Origin: SG8-30 sp963710135
GTDB lineage: Bacteria; Pseudomonadota; Gammaproteobacteria; Steroidobacterales; Steroidobacteraceae
DNA length: 64,000 nucleotides
NCBI GenBank assembly: GCA_963710135.1
Contig: CAVPYY010000002.1
Location: 434,001 to 498,000, forward strand
Direction of reading: 5' to 3'
Positions 16,717 to 26,214 of the stretch are shown piece after piece. A program made the translations under genes and the position numbers. Positions within the stretch are counted from its first letter, which is position 1. Every line of letters begins with the position of its first letter. The notes beneath the pieces were generated by a model. It was not told where the DNA came from. It worked only from the letters and a program-made list of their open reading frames with translations, and searched no databases.

Positions 16717-18513
16717 ATGTGGCGTCGAACAGGGGTCTGCATGGCGGTGGCCGCCGGCTGGCTGATCGTGGCGATGGCGACCCTGACCGGCTGCGGTGGC
16801 GGGGGCGGTGGCGGCGGGGGCGGCGGTGGCGAGGGCAACGGCGGGGGTGGCGGCGGCAGCAGCGGTGGCGGCGGCCAGACGCCCGCGTTCAAGATCCTGG
16901 CCACCAACGACCTCGGCATGCACTGCGTGGACGCCGATTTCTCGACCTTCACGATCCTACCGCCGTACAACGTGGTGAATGCACAGGTCGTCGCGACCGA
17001 CGCGAACGGCCGGCCTTCGCTTCTCGACGACAGCCGGGTCACGCTCAGCTACTCGGCGGTCGCCGACCGCAATGGCTCGATCAACAGCACGAGCAGCGGC
17101 AAGACCAATTTCTGGCAGTATGCGCGGCAGGCCTACGGCGCGACCCTGGCACCCGGGGAAGGGCTCAAGGGCTTGTTCATGCCCGGCGAAGCCCCGGGCG
17201 CCGCGCAGAGCCGCTTCAGCTGGCAGCAGGCCAGCGGACTGTTCAAGGCCGAAGGCATCCCGGTCGTGCCGGTCGACGATGCCGGCAACACGAACCGCTA
17301 TCCGCTGATGCGACTGACCGCGACCGACAAGGCGACCGGCCAGGCGCTCGCGACCCTCGATGTCGTGCTGCCGGTTTCCGAAGAAACCACCTGCTCGGAT
17401 TGCCATGCGACCGGGCGCAGCGCAGCGCGCTCGACGGCGGTCAGCTGGTCCGGCGCTGCCGACCTGGAGCTGCAGTCCCGCGAGAACGTGCTGCTGCTGC
17501 ACGATGCACGCATGGGCACGCAGCTCATGGCCTCGCGCCCGGTGCTGTGCGCGGCCTGCCACTACTCCGCCGCCCTCGACCTCGCCGGTACCGGTCCGTC
17601 CGCATCACAGGCCGGCCGCCCGACCATGTCCGCCGCGATGCACGCTTACCACGCCGGCCGAATGCGGGACGCAGGCGGCCTGCCGCTCGCGGACAGCTGG
17701 GTATCCCAGGGAGGCACGCCGCCGGCACCGGCGCAGCAAGCCTGTTACACCTGTCATCCCGGGCGCAGCACGCAGTGCCTCCGTGGCGCCATGACCGATG
17801 CGGTCACCTGCCAGAACTGCCATGGCAACATGAGCGCCATCGGCGGGGGTTCAGCGCTCGCTGCGGGTGGCAGCATCGACGGCCGCAATGACGGCGCGCC
17901 GCGCCGTCCCTGGCTCGACCTGCCGCGTTGCCAGTCCTGCCACACCGGCGACGCGGCCAGCCACCTGACGCTGGCCGACGCATCGCTGATGGCCACCGAT
18001 GGTATCCGCACGCTGGTGGCCTTCAGTACGTCCGACCCGGCCGCGTCTCCGCGCAAGGCCACGGGCTCGCGCTTTGCCGAAAACCCGGGCGCGCTGTATC
18101 GCTTCAGCAAGGGTCATGGCGAGCTCGCCTGCGAGGGGTGCCACAACAGCACACACGCCATCTGGCCGAATGCCGATGCGGCCCACAACGACAACGTCGC
18201 GGCCAGCCAGCTGCAGGGTCATGCCGGCACGCTGGTGGAATGTTCGGCCTGCCACGCGACCGGAACCCTGCCGCTGTCGCTCGGCGGACCGCACGGCATG
18301 CATCCGGTGGCCGATTCGCGCTGGACGCGCGGCGGTCACGGCAGCGTGGCGGAGCGCGGGCTGCCGGCCTGCGCGGCGTGCCACGGCCTCGACTACCGCG
18401 GCAGCGTGCTGTCACGCACCGCGGCTGATCGCAGCTGGAGCAGCTCGCGGAACGTTCCGGCCGGCCGCGAGGTCGGCTGCTACGACTGCCACAACGGTCC
18501 GAAGGGCGACTGA
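16717..18513 (+). CDS. Nine-heme c-type cytochrome lipoprotein
   Basis: 598 aa from the ATG at 16717, which has an AGGAGG just upstream. A signal peptide ends in the lipobox LTGC. A very Gly-rich linker (about 35 residues, nearly all G) then acts as a tether. The C-terminal two thirds contain nine CxxCH heme motifs: CSDCH, CAACH, CYTCH, CQNCH, CQSCH, CEGCH, CSACH, CAACH and CYDCH. The region before the first heme (FKILATNDLGMHCVDADFST) is conserved in outer-membrane multiheme proteins. It is probably an envelope electron carrier. No partner porin or reductase gene is adjacent, so the donor and acceptor are unknown. Confidence 0.85.
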   Translation: MWRRTGVCMAVAAGWLIVAMATLTGCGGGGGGGGGGGGEGNGGGGGGSSGGGGQTPAFKILATNDLGMHCVDADFSTFTILPPYNVVNAQVVATDANGRPSLLDDSRVTLSYSAVADRNGSINSTSSGKTNFWQYARQAYGATLAPGEGLKGLFMPGEAPGAAQSRFSWQQASGLFKAEGIPVVPVDDAGNTNRYPLMRLTATDKATGQALATLDVVLPVSEETTCSDCHATGRSAARSTAVSWSGAADLELQSRENVLLLHDARMGTQLMASRPVLCAACHYSAALDLAGTGPSASQAGRPTMSAAMHAYHAGRMRDAGGLPLADSWVSQGGTPPAPAQQACYTCHPGRSTQCLRGAMTDAVTCQNCHGNMSAIGGGSALAAGGSIDGRNDGAPRRPWLDLPRCQSCHTGDAASHLTLADASLMATDGIRTLVAFSTSDPAASPRKATGSRFAENPGALYRFSKGHGELACEGCHNSTHAIWPNADAAHNDNVAASQLQGHAGTLVECSACHATGTLPLSLGGPHGMHPVADSRWTRGGHGSVAERGLPACAACHGLDYRGSVLSRTAADRSWSSSRNVPAGREVGCYDCHNGPKGD

Positions 18514-18671
18514 GGGGCGTCATCGGGAGCGCTGTGCGCGCCGATGGTCCCCGCGCCGCCGAAACAACGGTCGCGGCGGTTCGTCTCCGGATCGGGGAGT
18601 CCGAACGGCCAGCCGCACGACCTGCGGATGCGTGCCGCACCGCGCGGGTCTAGATTGACACGGCGGATATC

Positions 18672-19115
18672 ATGCGTGTGTGGGCGCCGAAGGGCAGGAT
18701 TCCCGACGCCGACTACTGGTACGACGCGGTGCTCGGCGCGTGGGGCGTACGCTGCTCGCCCACGCTTGGCATGATCGCGCCCGGCCTGCCGCTTGGCGGT
18801 GCGCTCGAGGCCGGTGCCTCGGGCGGCGGTACCGGGGTGTTCGTCAACGGACAGAAGCCGCACCCCCAGGATGTGCTGTCGCTGTCCCGGATCACCGGCG
18901 CAATCATGCCCGGTCGGTATTTCATTACGGCGGAGGGCCTGGCCGGGTTCGAAGGCGGGCCGCCGCTCTGGAATCTCGCGGCGATGGCGGCACAGGCGCA
19001 AGGAGGTGGCAGCAACACCTGGCAGTCACGCCTCACAGGCGCCAGCGGCTTTTCGGACGGCAACACCGGTGCCGTCTTCCTGCCGAACGGTGGCATCGTG
19101 AGCTACGGCGACTAG
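18672..19115 (+). CDS. Hypothetical protein, possibly N-terminally truncated
   Basis: 147 aa with no signal peptide and only a weak GGCGGA before the ATG. An in-frame stop lies eight codons upstream. It reads PDADYWYDAVLGAWGVRCSP, GGTGVFVNGQKPHPQDVLSL and ITGAIMPGRYFITAEGLAGF, then a Gly/Ser-rich end. The even composition and tidy stop suggest a real protein or the C-terminal part of a longer one. I do not recognise the family. Confidence 0.5.
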   Translation: MRVWAPKGRIPDADYWYDAVLGAWGVRCSPTLGMIAPGLPLGGALEAGASGGGTGVFVNGQKPHPQDVLSLSRITGAIMPGRYFITAEGLAGFEGGPPLWNLAAMAAQAQGGGSNTWQSRLTGASGFSDGNTGAVFLPNGGIVSYGD

Positions 19116-19183
19116 GGAGCGGGAGCCCCGGCTCGCGCCCATTGGCGCGGGTGGATGCCCACGCGCCATGACGGCGAGCCCGC

Positions 19184-19651
19184 TCAGCGGCGCAGCGGCA
19201 CGACTTCGGCCGGCTGCGGCGTCTGCATCCAGCCGAGCGCTGCCTGCTGACGCTCCCGGCAGTCATGACACCGGCCGCGTGGACTGCACCAGCGCAGCGA
19301 CGCGCCGTTCATCCGGCCCCAGAACAGGCCGAGCGCGTCCTCGTCGAACCGGCGCAGCGCGGCGCCGAAGCTTTCCCCGCCGCCGGGGTGGGGCCGCCAG
19401 CGCGGGGGCTCGGTGGGCGTGTACTCGAGCCGCCAGTCCGCGGTCGCCGGCCGGTAGCGGAAGCGCGCGACCGGCACCGGGCGGGGCATGCCCGCTACGC
19501 CGCAGCGATCGCGTAGCTCGTGCAGGACAATTCCCGCCGGCTCCATCGCGAATCCGAGCCGCAGCTGGCGGCGCCCGGGTGGGCAGAAGCGGCCGCAGTA
19601 GGCGGACAACGTCCTCTCCACCAGCCGCAGGGTGTGGGAGGGCAAACTCAT
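19184..19651 (-). CDS. DUF3024-like protein
   Basis: 155 aa from the ATG at 19651; an upstream ATG at 19687 is in frame but adds an unlikely leader. The N-terminus (RLVERTLSAYCGRFCPPGRR, QLRLGFAMEPAGIVLHELRD) matches the DUF3024 pattern of a helix followed by a short sheet. The C-terminal half ends with two CxxC-like cysteines in RGRCHDCRERQ. The function is unknown. Confidence 0.55.
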   Translation of the reverse strand: MSLPSHTLRLVERTLSAYCGRFCPPGRRQLRLGFAMEPAGIVLHELRDRCGVAGMPRPVPVARFRYRPATADWRLEYTPTEPPRWRPHPGGGESFGAALRRFDEDALGLFWGRMNGASLRWCSPRGRCHDCRERQQAALGWMQTPQPAEVVPLRR

Positions 19652-19726
19652 GTGCAGGAATCTAGCGCACAACGGGCGCGCGCGCACAGCACGCGCCGGG
19701 CAGCGGCAGCAACCCCCACCGCCGTG

Positions 19727-21623
19727 TCAGCCGCCGGTGACCAGGTCCTTCACCTGCTGCAGGGCGGCCGGGTCCTCGATCGTCGTCAGGTCGCCCGGGT
19801 CACGTCCTTCGCACACGGCCTGGATGGCGCGGCGCAGCAGCTTGCCCGACCGGGTCTTGGGCAGCATCGTCACGAAGCGCACGCGCGACGGCCGCGCCAC
19901 GGCACCGAGCTGGCTGTCCACCAGTTTCATGATCTCGCCCTCGAGCTCGCGCGCCCCCGCCGCGTCGGCCGCCCTGGTCGGGTCCTTCAACACCACGAAG
20001 GCCATGGCCACCTGGCCCTTGAGCTCGTCGGCGACCCCGAGAACGGCGACTTCGGCGACGTTGGGATGGCTCGAGATGCTCTCCTCGATCTCGCGCGTAC
20101 CCAGCCGGTGCCCGGCCACGTTGATGACGTCGTCGGTCCGGCCGAGAATGAAGTAGTAGCCGTCCTCGTCGCGGATGCCCCAGTCGAAAGTGCTGTAGAC
20201 GAGCTTGCCCGGCACGGTCTTCCAGTAGGTGTCGACAAAGCGCTGGTCGTCGCGCCAGATGGTCTGCAGGCAGCCGGGCGGCAGCGGACCTTCAATCGCC
20301 ACCACGCCCTTTTCGTGCGGCCGGGTCAGCTCGGCGCCGGTGCTGTCGTCGAGCAGCTTGACGTTGTAGCCATAGACCGCCCTGCCTGGCGAGCCGAACT
20401 TGCTCTTCGCTTGCTCGACCCCGTTGCACAGGCTCAGGATCGGCCAGCCGGTCTCGGTCTGCCAGTAGTTGTCGATGATCGGGCGGCCCAGCGAGTCGGA
20501 AATCCACTGCGCCGTCGGCTCGTCCAGCGGCTCGCCGGCCAGGAACAGGGCCCGCAGGCTGGACAGGTCGTGCTTCTTCAACGCCGCCGGGTCCTGTTTC
20601 TTCAGCACCCGCACCGCCGTCGGCGCCGAGAACATCGACGTCACCTTGTACTTCTCGACCAGGCTCCACCAGATGGCGGCGTCGGGCCGGATCGGCAGGC
20701 CCTCGTACATGATCGTTGCCATGCCTGCGATCAGCGGGCCGTAGACGATGTAGCTGTGGCCCACCACCCAGCCGATGTCGCTGGTGGAGAAGTAGGTCTC
20801 GCCGGCGTTGCCCAGATAGATGTGCTTGATGCTGGCCGCCAGCGCCACGGCGTAGCCGCCGGTGTCGCGCTGGACGCCCTTGGGTTTGCCCGTGGTGCCG
20901 CTGGTGTAGAGCGTGTAGCTGGGATGCGTGGCTGTCGACCCAGGTGCAGGGCACCTTGGCGTCCATGTGCCGGCGGCGCAGCGCGGCGTAGTCCTCGTCG
21001 CGCCCGGCCGTCATGGGCAGGTCGGCCAGACCGCGATTGACCAGCAGGACCTTGGCGGGCTTGTGCCTCGCCAGCCGGATGGCTTCGTCGAGCAGCCCCT
21101 TGTAGGGCACGACCTTGCCGCCGCGGCTGCCGGCATCGGCGCTGACGATGACGGTCGGCTCGGCGTCGTCGATGCGCGTGGCCAGGCTGTGGCTGGCGAA
21201 GCCGCCGAACACGACCGAGTGCACCGCGCCGATGCGCGTGGCCGCCAGCATCGCAAACGCGGCCTCGGGGATCATCGGCATGTAGACGAGCACGCGGTCG
21301 CCCTTGCCGACGCCGAGGGACTGCAGCATCGCTGCCATGCGCTGCACCTCGGCCTGCAGTTGCGCGAAGCTGTAGATGACTTCCTGGTTGGTCTCCGTCG
21401 AGACCCAGATCAGCGCGTTGCGGTCCGGGTGCGTCGCCGCATGTCGATCGACCGCGTTGTGACACAGATTGGTCTGTCCGCCGACGAACCAGTTGGCGAA
21501 AGGTGGCTTGGAGTAGTCACAGACCTGCTGGAACGGCTTGTGCCAGTCGATCAACTTGGCCTGCTCGGCCCAGAAGGCGTCCGGATCTTCGATCGACCGG
21601 CGGTAGAAGTCGTCGTAGTTCAT
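19727..21623 (-). CDS. prpE: Propionyl-CoA synthetase (one frameshift)
   Basis: AMP-forming acyl-CoA synthetase. The start MNYDDFYRRSIEDPDAFWAE and the C-terminal TRSGKLLRRAIQAVCEGRDP follow E. coli PrpE closely over the whole length. Key motifs are SVVFGGFASHSLATRIDDAE, the AMP-binding region VIDNYWQTE-type (read as IIDNYWQTETGWPIL) and the hinge GRTDDVINVAGHRLGTREIE. The reading frame breaks near 20928. Removing one inserted base joins TWVDS to PSYTLYTSGTTG and gives 631 aa, as expected. Propionate is activated to propionyl-CoA. The prpBCD methylcitrate genes are not in this window, so it stands alone here. Confidence 0.92.
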
Positions 21624-22117
21624 GTCGTGCCCCCCTCGTGTGCCGCAGGCCGGCTGACCCGCCCTCGGCCGATGTCAGACATGCCTCGAATGCCGCACGC
21701 TTACCGTCATATAGCCAGTGAGACCACGTCCTCTCCGTGCCGACGATGACTGCACCGCCATCGCGCAAGCGCTGCATCGCCGGAGGATGGCCGGCCGGCG
21801 CGTGCCAAAAGGCGGCCAGCGTCGAGGCGGTTCATTGTGGTGGAGTCGGGCATGGGCTGACTGTACGATTCCTTGCCGAACCGATCCAGTAGCTGGTCGC
21901 GACGCAGCGTGCTGTACGTCCACCATGACACCGATTACACGGGCCAGTCGCGGGCGACGATCGGGCGGGAATGCGGGGCGCTTACAGGCTGGGGCGTGCC
22001 GCTGCGCCTGTCCCGTGCTGAAAGAATTGGTGGAAATCATATGATCGATGCGTTGAGATGGGGACGTCTGGCGAGTCTCTGCCTGCTCGCCGTTTTGAGT
22101 GACCGGAGCACACTGAC
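21624..22117. other. 494-bp intergenic region, nothing recognised
   Basis: Divergent spacer between prpE and the sugar dehydrogenase gene. A 31-codon open frame from an ATG at 22041 shows no ribosome-binding site. No clear terminator hairpin or tRNA is seen. It presumably holds the promoters of both flanking genes. Confidence 0.5.
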
Positions 22118-23257
22118 ATGCATCGACTTCTATTGACCTTGGCCGGATTCCTGCTCGTGGGCGCTGCCCAGGCCGACGGCGAGTTGCCGTTCACGATCGA
22201 GCCGATCGCATCGTTCGACGAGCCCTGGGCCATGACATTCCTGCCGGATGGCCGGATGCTGGTGACGGAGAAAAAGGGTGTACTGCGTATTGTCACGCAG
22301 GACGGGAAGAAGTCCTCACCGGTCAGGGGTGTTCCGGATGTCGACTACGGTGGCCAGGGCGGGCTCGGCGATGTCGCGCTGCATCCGCGCTTCGCCGACA
22401 ACCGGCTCGTATACCTGTCCTATGCGGAGGGCGGTGTGGGCGGCACGCGAGGCGCCGCTCTCGCGCGGGGCGTGCTGCAGGAGGACGATCGCGGGCGCGC
22501 CAGTCTCGTGGGTGTCGAGGTCATCTGGCGCCAGTACCCGAAGGTGCTGGGCTTTGGGCACTATGGCCATCGGCTGCTGTTCGACAAGGACGGGTTTCTG
22601 TGGATAGCCTCAGGCGAACGCCAGAAGTTCACGCCGGCGCAGGACATGCAGGCCAATCTCGGCAAGATCCTGCGCTTGCGCGACGACGGTTCGGTGCCCG
22701 AGGACAATCCCTTCGTGAACTACCTCGAGCGCGATCCGCTGGTCGACGATGAAGGCGTGTATGGGCAGATATGGTCGCTCGGCCACCGCAATCCGCTCGG
22801 CATGGCGTTCGATCTCGGCGGTCGGCTGTGGGTGATGGAGATGGGGCCGGCGGGCGGTGACGAGCTCAATCTCATCGAGCGGGGCGCGAACTATGGCTAC
22901 CCCGTGGTCTCGAACGGCGACCACTACGACGGCCGCGAGATTCCCGATCACGACGCTCGTCCCGAGTTCCGCGCGCCGGCGCTGTGGTGGACGCCGGTCG
23001 TCTCGCCCGGCAACCTGATCGTCTACCGCGGCGCTCTGTTTGAAGGCTGGCAGGGCAACGCCCTGATCGCCGGCCTGTCGGCGCGCGCCATCGTGCGGGT
23101 TGCGCTCGACGGTGCCGAGGCGCGCGAGGTCGGCCGCTACGATATGGGCGCGCGGATACGAAGCGTGGTCGAAGGGCCCGGCGGGGCACTCTGGGTGCTC
23201 GAGGACGAGCGCGGCGATAGTGCAGGGCGCCTGCTCAAGGTCACACCGAAAAACTGA
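22118..23257 (+). CDS. PQQ-dependent aldose sugar dehydrogenase family protein (secreted)
   Basis: 379 aa. A signal peptide (LLLTLAGFLLVGAAQA) precedes a six-bladed propeller with FDEPWAMTFLPDGRMLVTEK, the conserved GGQGGLGDVALHPRF and GHYGHRLLFDKDGFLWIASG, then IWSLGHRNPLGMAFD and GDELNLIERGANYGYPVVS. These are hallmarks of the soluble Asd/YliI glucose/sorbosone dehydrogenase family, periplasmic enzymes that oxidise aldoses with PQQ. No PQQ biosynthesis genes are nearby. The start is ATG. The length and frame are intact. Confidence 0.9.
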   Translation: MHRLLLTLAGFLLVGAAQADGELPFTIEPIASFDEPWAMTFLPDGRMLVTEKKGVLRIVTQDGKKSSPVRGVPDVDYGGQGGLGDVALHPRFADNRLVYLSYAEGGVGGTRGAALARGVLQEDDRGRASLVGVEVIWRQYPKVLGFGHYGHRLLFDKDGFLWIASGERQKFTPAQDMQANLGKILRLRDDGSVPEDNPFVNYLERDPLVDDEGVYGQIWSLGHRNPLGMAFDLGGRLWVMEMGPAGGDELNLIERGANYGYPVVSNGDHYDGREIPDHDARPEFRAPALWWTPVVSPGNLIVYRGALFEGWQGNALIAGLSARAIVRVALDGAEAREVGRYDMGARIRSVVEGPGGALWVLEDERGDSAGRLLKVTPKN

Positions 23258-23732
23258 CGGCGCGCGGTCGAGCGCGCCAGGCTGTTCGACCGGTCGATGT
23301 TCCGCGGGAAAGGCTCGTCCTGCGCATCCATGCCCGGGAACTCGCAGAGCGGCCCACGGCAACCCGCGATAGAAGCACGCGGTTGGTCAGTCGATCGCGC
23401 TGGCGAAGCCGCGGCAAACGTTTCGCCAGTCGGGCCGGTCGTCCGCGGCATCGCTGCACGTCGGCGATCAGGGTCGTGAACTCATTCAGGCTGTCGGCAT
23501 TCTTGTCGGGAGCCTTGCGCGAAAACCTGGCCGCCGTGATCGCGTCGAGACCGTCCGTGTTGCCCGAGTCCCACGCCGCCACCCACGTGTTGACCGCGGC
23601 GAGCATCTGGCTCTGCGAGTCGACGGCTGCCCGCATAGACGTGACCGCCGGGTCCTCCTTGGCCTGTTGGGCGCACGTGCCGAGCAGGGCGCTGGCCATG
23701 ACGATCCCAGCCAAGTTCCTGGCGATTCTCAT
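23241..23732 (-). CDS. Putative lipoprotein with SnoaL/NTF2-like N-terminal half; C-terminus doubtful
   Basis: 163 aa. A signal with Cys at LLGTCAQQ is followed by SMRAAVDSQSQMLAAVNTWV and AAWDSGNTDGLDAITAARFS, the helix-rich start common to NTF2/SnoaL-like domains. After IADVQRC the translation turns Arg-rich and loses the fold, and an overlapping frame (towards 23137) reads better (PLCEFPGMDAQDEPF). A frameshift near 23440 is therefore likely. The 3' end overlaps the convergent sugar dehydrogenase gene by 17 bp. The function is unknown. Confidence 0.45.
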   Translation of the reverse strand: MRIARNLAGIVMASALLGTCAQQAKEDPAVTSMRAAVDSQSQMLAAVNTWVAAWDSGNTDGLDAITAARFSRKAPDKNADSLNEFTTLIADVQRCRGRPARLAKRLPRLRQRDRLTNRVLLSRVAVGRSASSRAWMRRTSLSRGTSTGRTAWRARPRAVSFSV

Positions 23733-23977
23733 TGCTTGTTCTGCCTCTTGAAGTTGCGTGTCATTGTTGCAGCGGGCTTGGTAGCAAATCGGGTGGCGTC
23801 ACGCTCAGCGTCAACCAGCCTCGCTCAATTCATTGAGGGTGTAATCGGGAGGCCGCGCGCCGGGAGATAGCGTCCCAGTCGCGCTGAATCGTCGGGCGCA
23901 CCTGCCTCACGGACTACTCGGCCTTTGCTCGCAGCGCCGGCGGGAAACAGGACGGTTCGCGGGCGCCGGCGGCGGCC

Positions 23978-24424
23978 TCAGCCGGCGGGAACGGCGATCG
24001 GCGGGCCCCGGGAGGCTTCAGGCCATGCACACAGAAGCGGCGCGTCCGCTGGCTCGAGTGTCGCAATCAACTGTACCGCAAAGTCGGGCCATTCAACGAT
24101 GAAAGGCCGGAAACCCGGTTTGTCGACGCACAGGCCGAATCCGAAGGAGACGATACCGTCGACGATCAGCACCTGCACGACCCATTGCCTATGCCGCGGA
24201 ATCCGGACGATGCCGTCGACGCCGGTGCTCCACGCGAAGATCTCGCGCGGCCCGTGCGGGTAAGTCGTGCGCACGAGATGAACGCTCGCGCCCTCGATCG
24301 GCCGGCCGTCGAGGTCCTGGACGACGATGTCGGCTTGCGGTTGCACGGTCTTCAGAACGGGCACGCAGGCCGAGAGTACGCAGGCTGCCGCTGCAATGAG
24401 GCATTGTCGCAGTACCGTTCTCAT
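23978..24424 (-). CDS. Lipoprotein with a carboxypeptidase-regulatory-like (Ig-like) domain
   Basis: 148 aa from the ATG at 24424. The lipobox is VLSACVPVL. The segment QADIVVQDLDGRPIEGASVH followed by GVDGIVRIPRHRQW matches the short beta-sandwich used as a regulatory or adhesion module, where a variable strand follows an 'xGxPIxGAxV' turn. The protein probably sits in the outer membrane. No partner gene is evident, and upstream (24425-24732, 308 bp) I see no gene. Confidence 0.6.
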   Translation of the reverse strand: MRTVLRQCLIAAAACVLSACVPVLKTVQPQADIVVQDLDGRPIEGASVHLVRTTYPHGPREIFAWSTGVDGIVRIPRHRQWVVQVLIVDGIVSFGFGLCVDKPGFRPFIVEWPDFAVQLIATLEPADAPLLCAWPEASRGPPIAVPAG

Positions 24425-24732
24425 GCCCCGTGCCTGCGGTAGCCAAATGCTCCGGGGCGCGGGATCATAGCTGACCAAGACGTTCGCCGGAATCCGCCGG
24501 TCGCCGTGCAGGTCGCCTCAGCGCGAGGGGGGGGGCGAAGGATTGCAGCGAGGCCTGCTGCCGGAAACGGGCTTTGACCGCTGTGGCCGGCCCCGACATT
24601 GATCGCCCGCCATGGGCTCTGGGCGATTCGCGAGTATGGCAGGGCGTGCGGCAGGATTCGAACGTCCCGGCGCAAAGGGAAGACTGGCGACCCGCACTGG
24701 GTGCGAAGCCGCCGGGCAAAGGAGAACGGCCA

Positions 24733-25659
24733 GTGGAGACGACCTTTCGTTCGCTGCTCGATCACTGGCTGGTCAGCCCGTTGACCGGCAAGCTGCTGTT
24801 CACGCTCGTCGGGCTCGTCGTCATCCTGCTGGTGATGCGTGGCCTGCGCCGTGGCGTGATGCGCTATGTCAGCGACAGCTCCACTCGTTACCAGGCGCGC
24901 AAGAGCGTGACGTTCTTTGGCTACTTCGTCGCATTCCTGTTCGTCGCGCTGGTTTTCAGCGACCGGTTGGGTGGCTTCACGGTCGCATTCGGCGTCGCGG
25001 GCGCCGGCATCGCCTTCGCGCTGCAGGAGGTCATCTCCAGCTTTGCCGGCTGGCTGGCCCTGTCGTCAGGCGGTTTCTACAAGGTGGGCGATCGCGTTCA
25101 GCTTGGCGGCATCAAGGGTGACGTCATCGATATCGGCATCCTGCGCACGACGATCATGGAGATCGGCGAGTGGGTGCACGGCGACGCCTACAACGGCCGG
25201 ATCGTGCGCGTCGCCAACAGCTTCGTGTTCAAGGAGCCTGTGTTCAACTACTCCGGCGAGTTCCCGTTCCTGTGGGACGAGATCGTGCTGCCGGTCAAGT
25301 ACGGCAGCGACTACCGCCTTGCTCGCGAGCTGATGGAGCGTGTTGCCGAAGAGGTGGTCGGCGCGTACGGCCGGTCCGCCGAGACAGCTTGGCAGGCGAT
25401 CACACGCCGCTATCCGATCGAGCACGCGACCGTTCTGCCGCGCGTCACCATCATCGCCAACCAGAGTTGTGTCGAGTTCACCTTGCGCTATGTTGTCGAC
25501 TACAAGGCTCGCAGGGCCACCAAGGATCGTCTGTTCACGCGCCTGCTGGAGGAGATCGATGCTTCGGGTGTACGGGTCGGAATTGCCGCCGCCACGCTCA
25601 ATATCGAGAAAGTGCCCGCGCTCGAGGTGAGCCTCAGGCAGGCAGAGTTGCCGCAATGA
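24733..25659 (+). CDS. MscS-family mechanosensitive ion channel
   Basis: 308 aa from a GTG at 24733 behind AAAGGAGA. Several membrane helices (LLFTLVGLVVILLVMRGL; VTFFGYFVAFLFVALVF) are followed by the pore-lining TM3 with the Gly/Ala pattern (FGVAGAGIAFALQEVISSFA). The cytoplasmic beta domain carries VGDRVQLGGIKGDVIDIGIL and the conserved GRIVRVANSFVFKEPVFNYS. These channels release solutes on hypo-osmotic shock. Its stop overlaps the tadA start by four bases (ATGA), so the two genes are translationally coupled. Confidence 0.9.
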   Translation: METTFRSLLDHWLVSPLTGKLLFTLVGLVVILLVMRGLRRGVMRYVSDSSTRYQARKSVTFFGYFVAFLFVALVFSDRLGGFTVAFGVAGAGIAFALQEVISSFAGWLALSSGGFYKVGDRVQLGGIKGDVIDIGILRTTIMEIGEWVHGDAYNGRIVRVANSFVFKEPVFNYSGEFPFLWDEIVLPVKYGSDYRLARELMERVAEEVVGAYGRSAETAWQAITRRYPIEHATVLPRVTIIANQSCVEFTLRYVVDYKARRATKDRLFTRLLEEIDASGVRVGIAAATLNIEKVPALEVSLRQAELPQ

Positions 25660-26105
25660 AGTCCGATGTCGAGTTCATGCGGCTCGCGCTCGACCTCGCC
25701 GTCCGGGCGGAGGCGGCGGGCGAGGTGCCGGTCGGGGCCGTCATCGTCCGTGGCGACCAGGTGGTGGGCGAGGGCTACAACCAGCCGATTACGCTGCGCG
25801 ACCCGACGGCCCACGCCGAGATGCTGGCGCTCCGGGCCGCCGCCCAAACGCTGGATGCCTACCGTCTCGCCGGGACGACCTTGTACGTGACCCTCGAACC
25901 CTGCCCGATGTGCGCCGCCGCGATGGTGCACGCGCGGGTGGACCGGCTGGTGTTCGGCGCCTGGGACCCACGCCAGGGTGCGGCCGGCAGCGCCTTCAAC
26001 CTGGTCACGGCACGCGAGCTCAACCACACGCTTGATTGCTTCGGCGGCGTGTTGTCCGACGAATGCGGCGCGTTGCTCAAGCGTTTCTTCGCCGCCCGAC
26101 GCTAA
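25656..26105 (+). CDS. tadA: tRNA-specific adenosine deaminase
   Basis: 149 aa. The catalytic zinc site is TAHAEMLALRAAAQ (HAE) plus the PCPMCAAAMVHARVDRLVFG motif (PCxxC). The length and ending fit TadA, which deaminates A34 to inosine in tRNA-Arg(ACG). It is coupled to the MscS gene upstream through an ATGA overlap. Confidence 0.95.
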   Translation: MKSDVEFMRLALDLAVRAEAAGEVPVGAVIVRGDQVVGEGYNQPITLRDPTAHAEMLALRAAAQTLDAYRLAGTTLYVTLEPCPMCAAAMVHARVDRLVFGAWDPRQGAAGSAFNLVTARELNHTLDCFGGVLSDECGALLKRFFAARR

Positions 26106-26214
26106 CCGCTACGGACTTCGCAATACCTTGCTGTTCGTGGCCCGTGCGGCCAAGTTACCGTTGCGCCAGGGCTGCGTTGCCGCCGCAGCGCGGCGCCGCA
26201 GGGCATGCCGGGCA

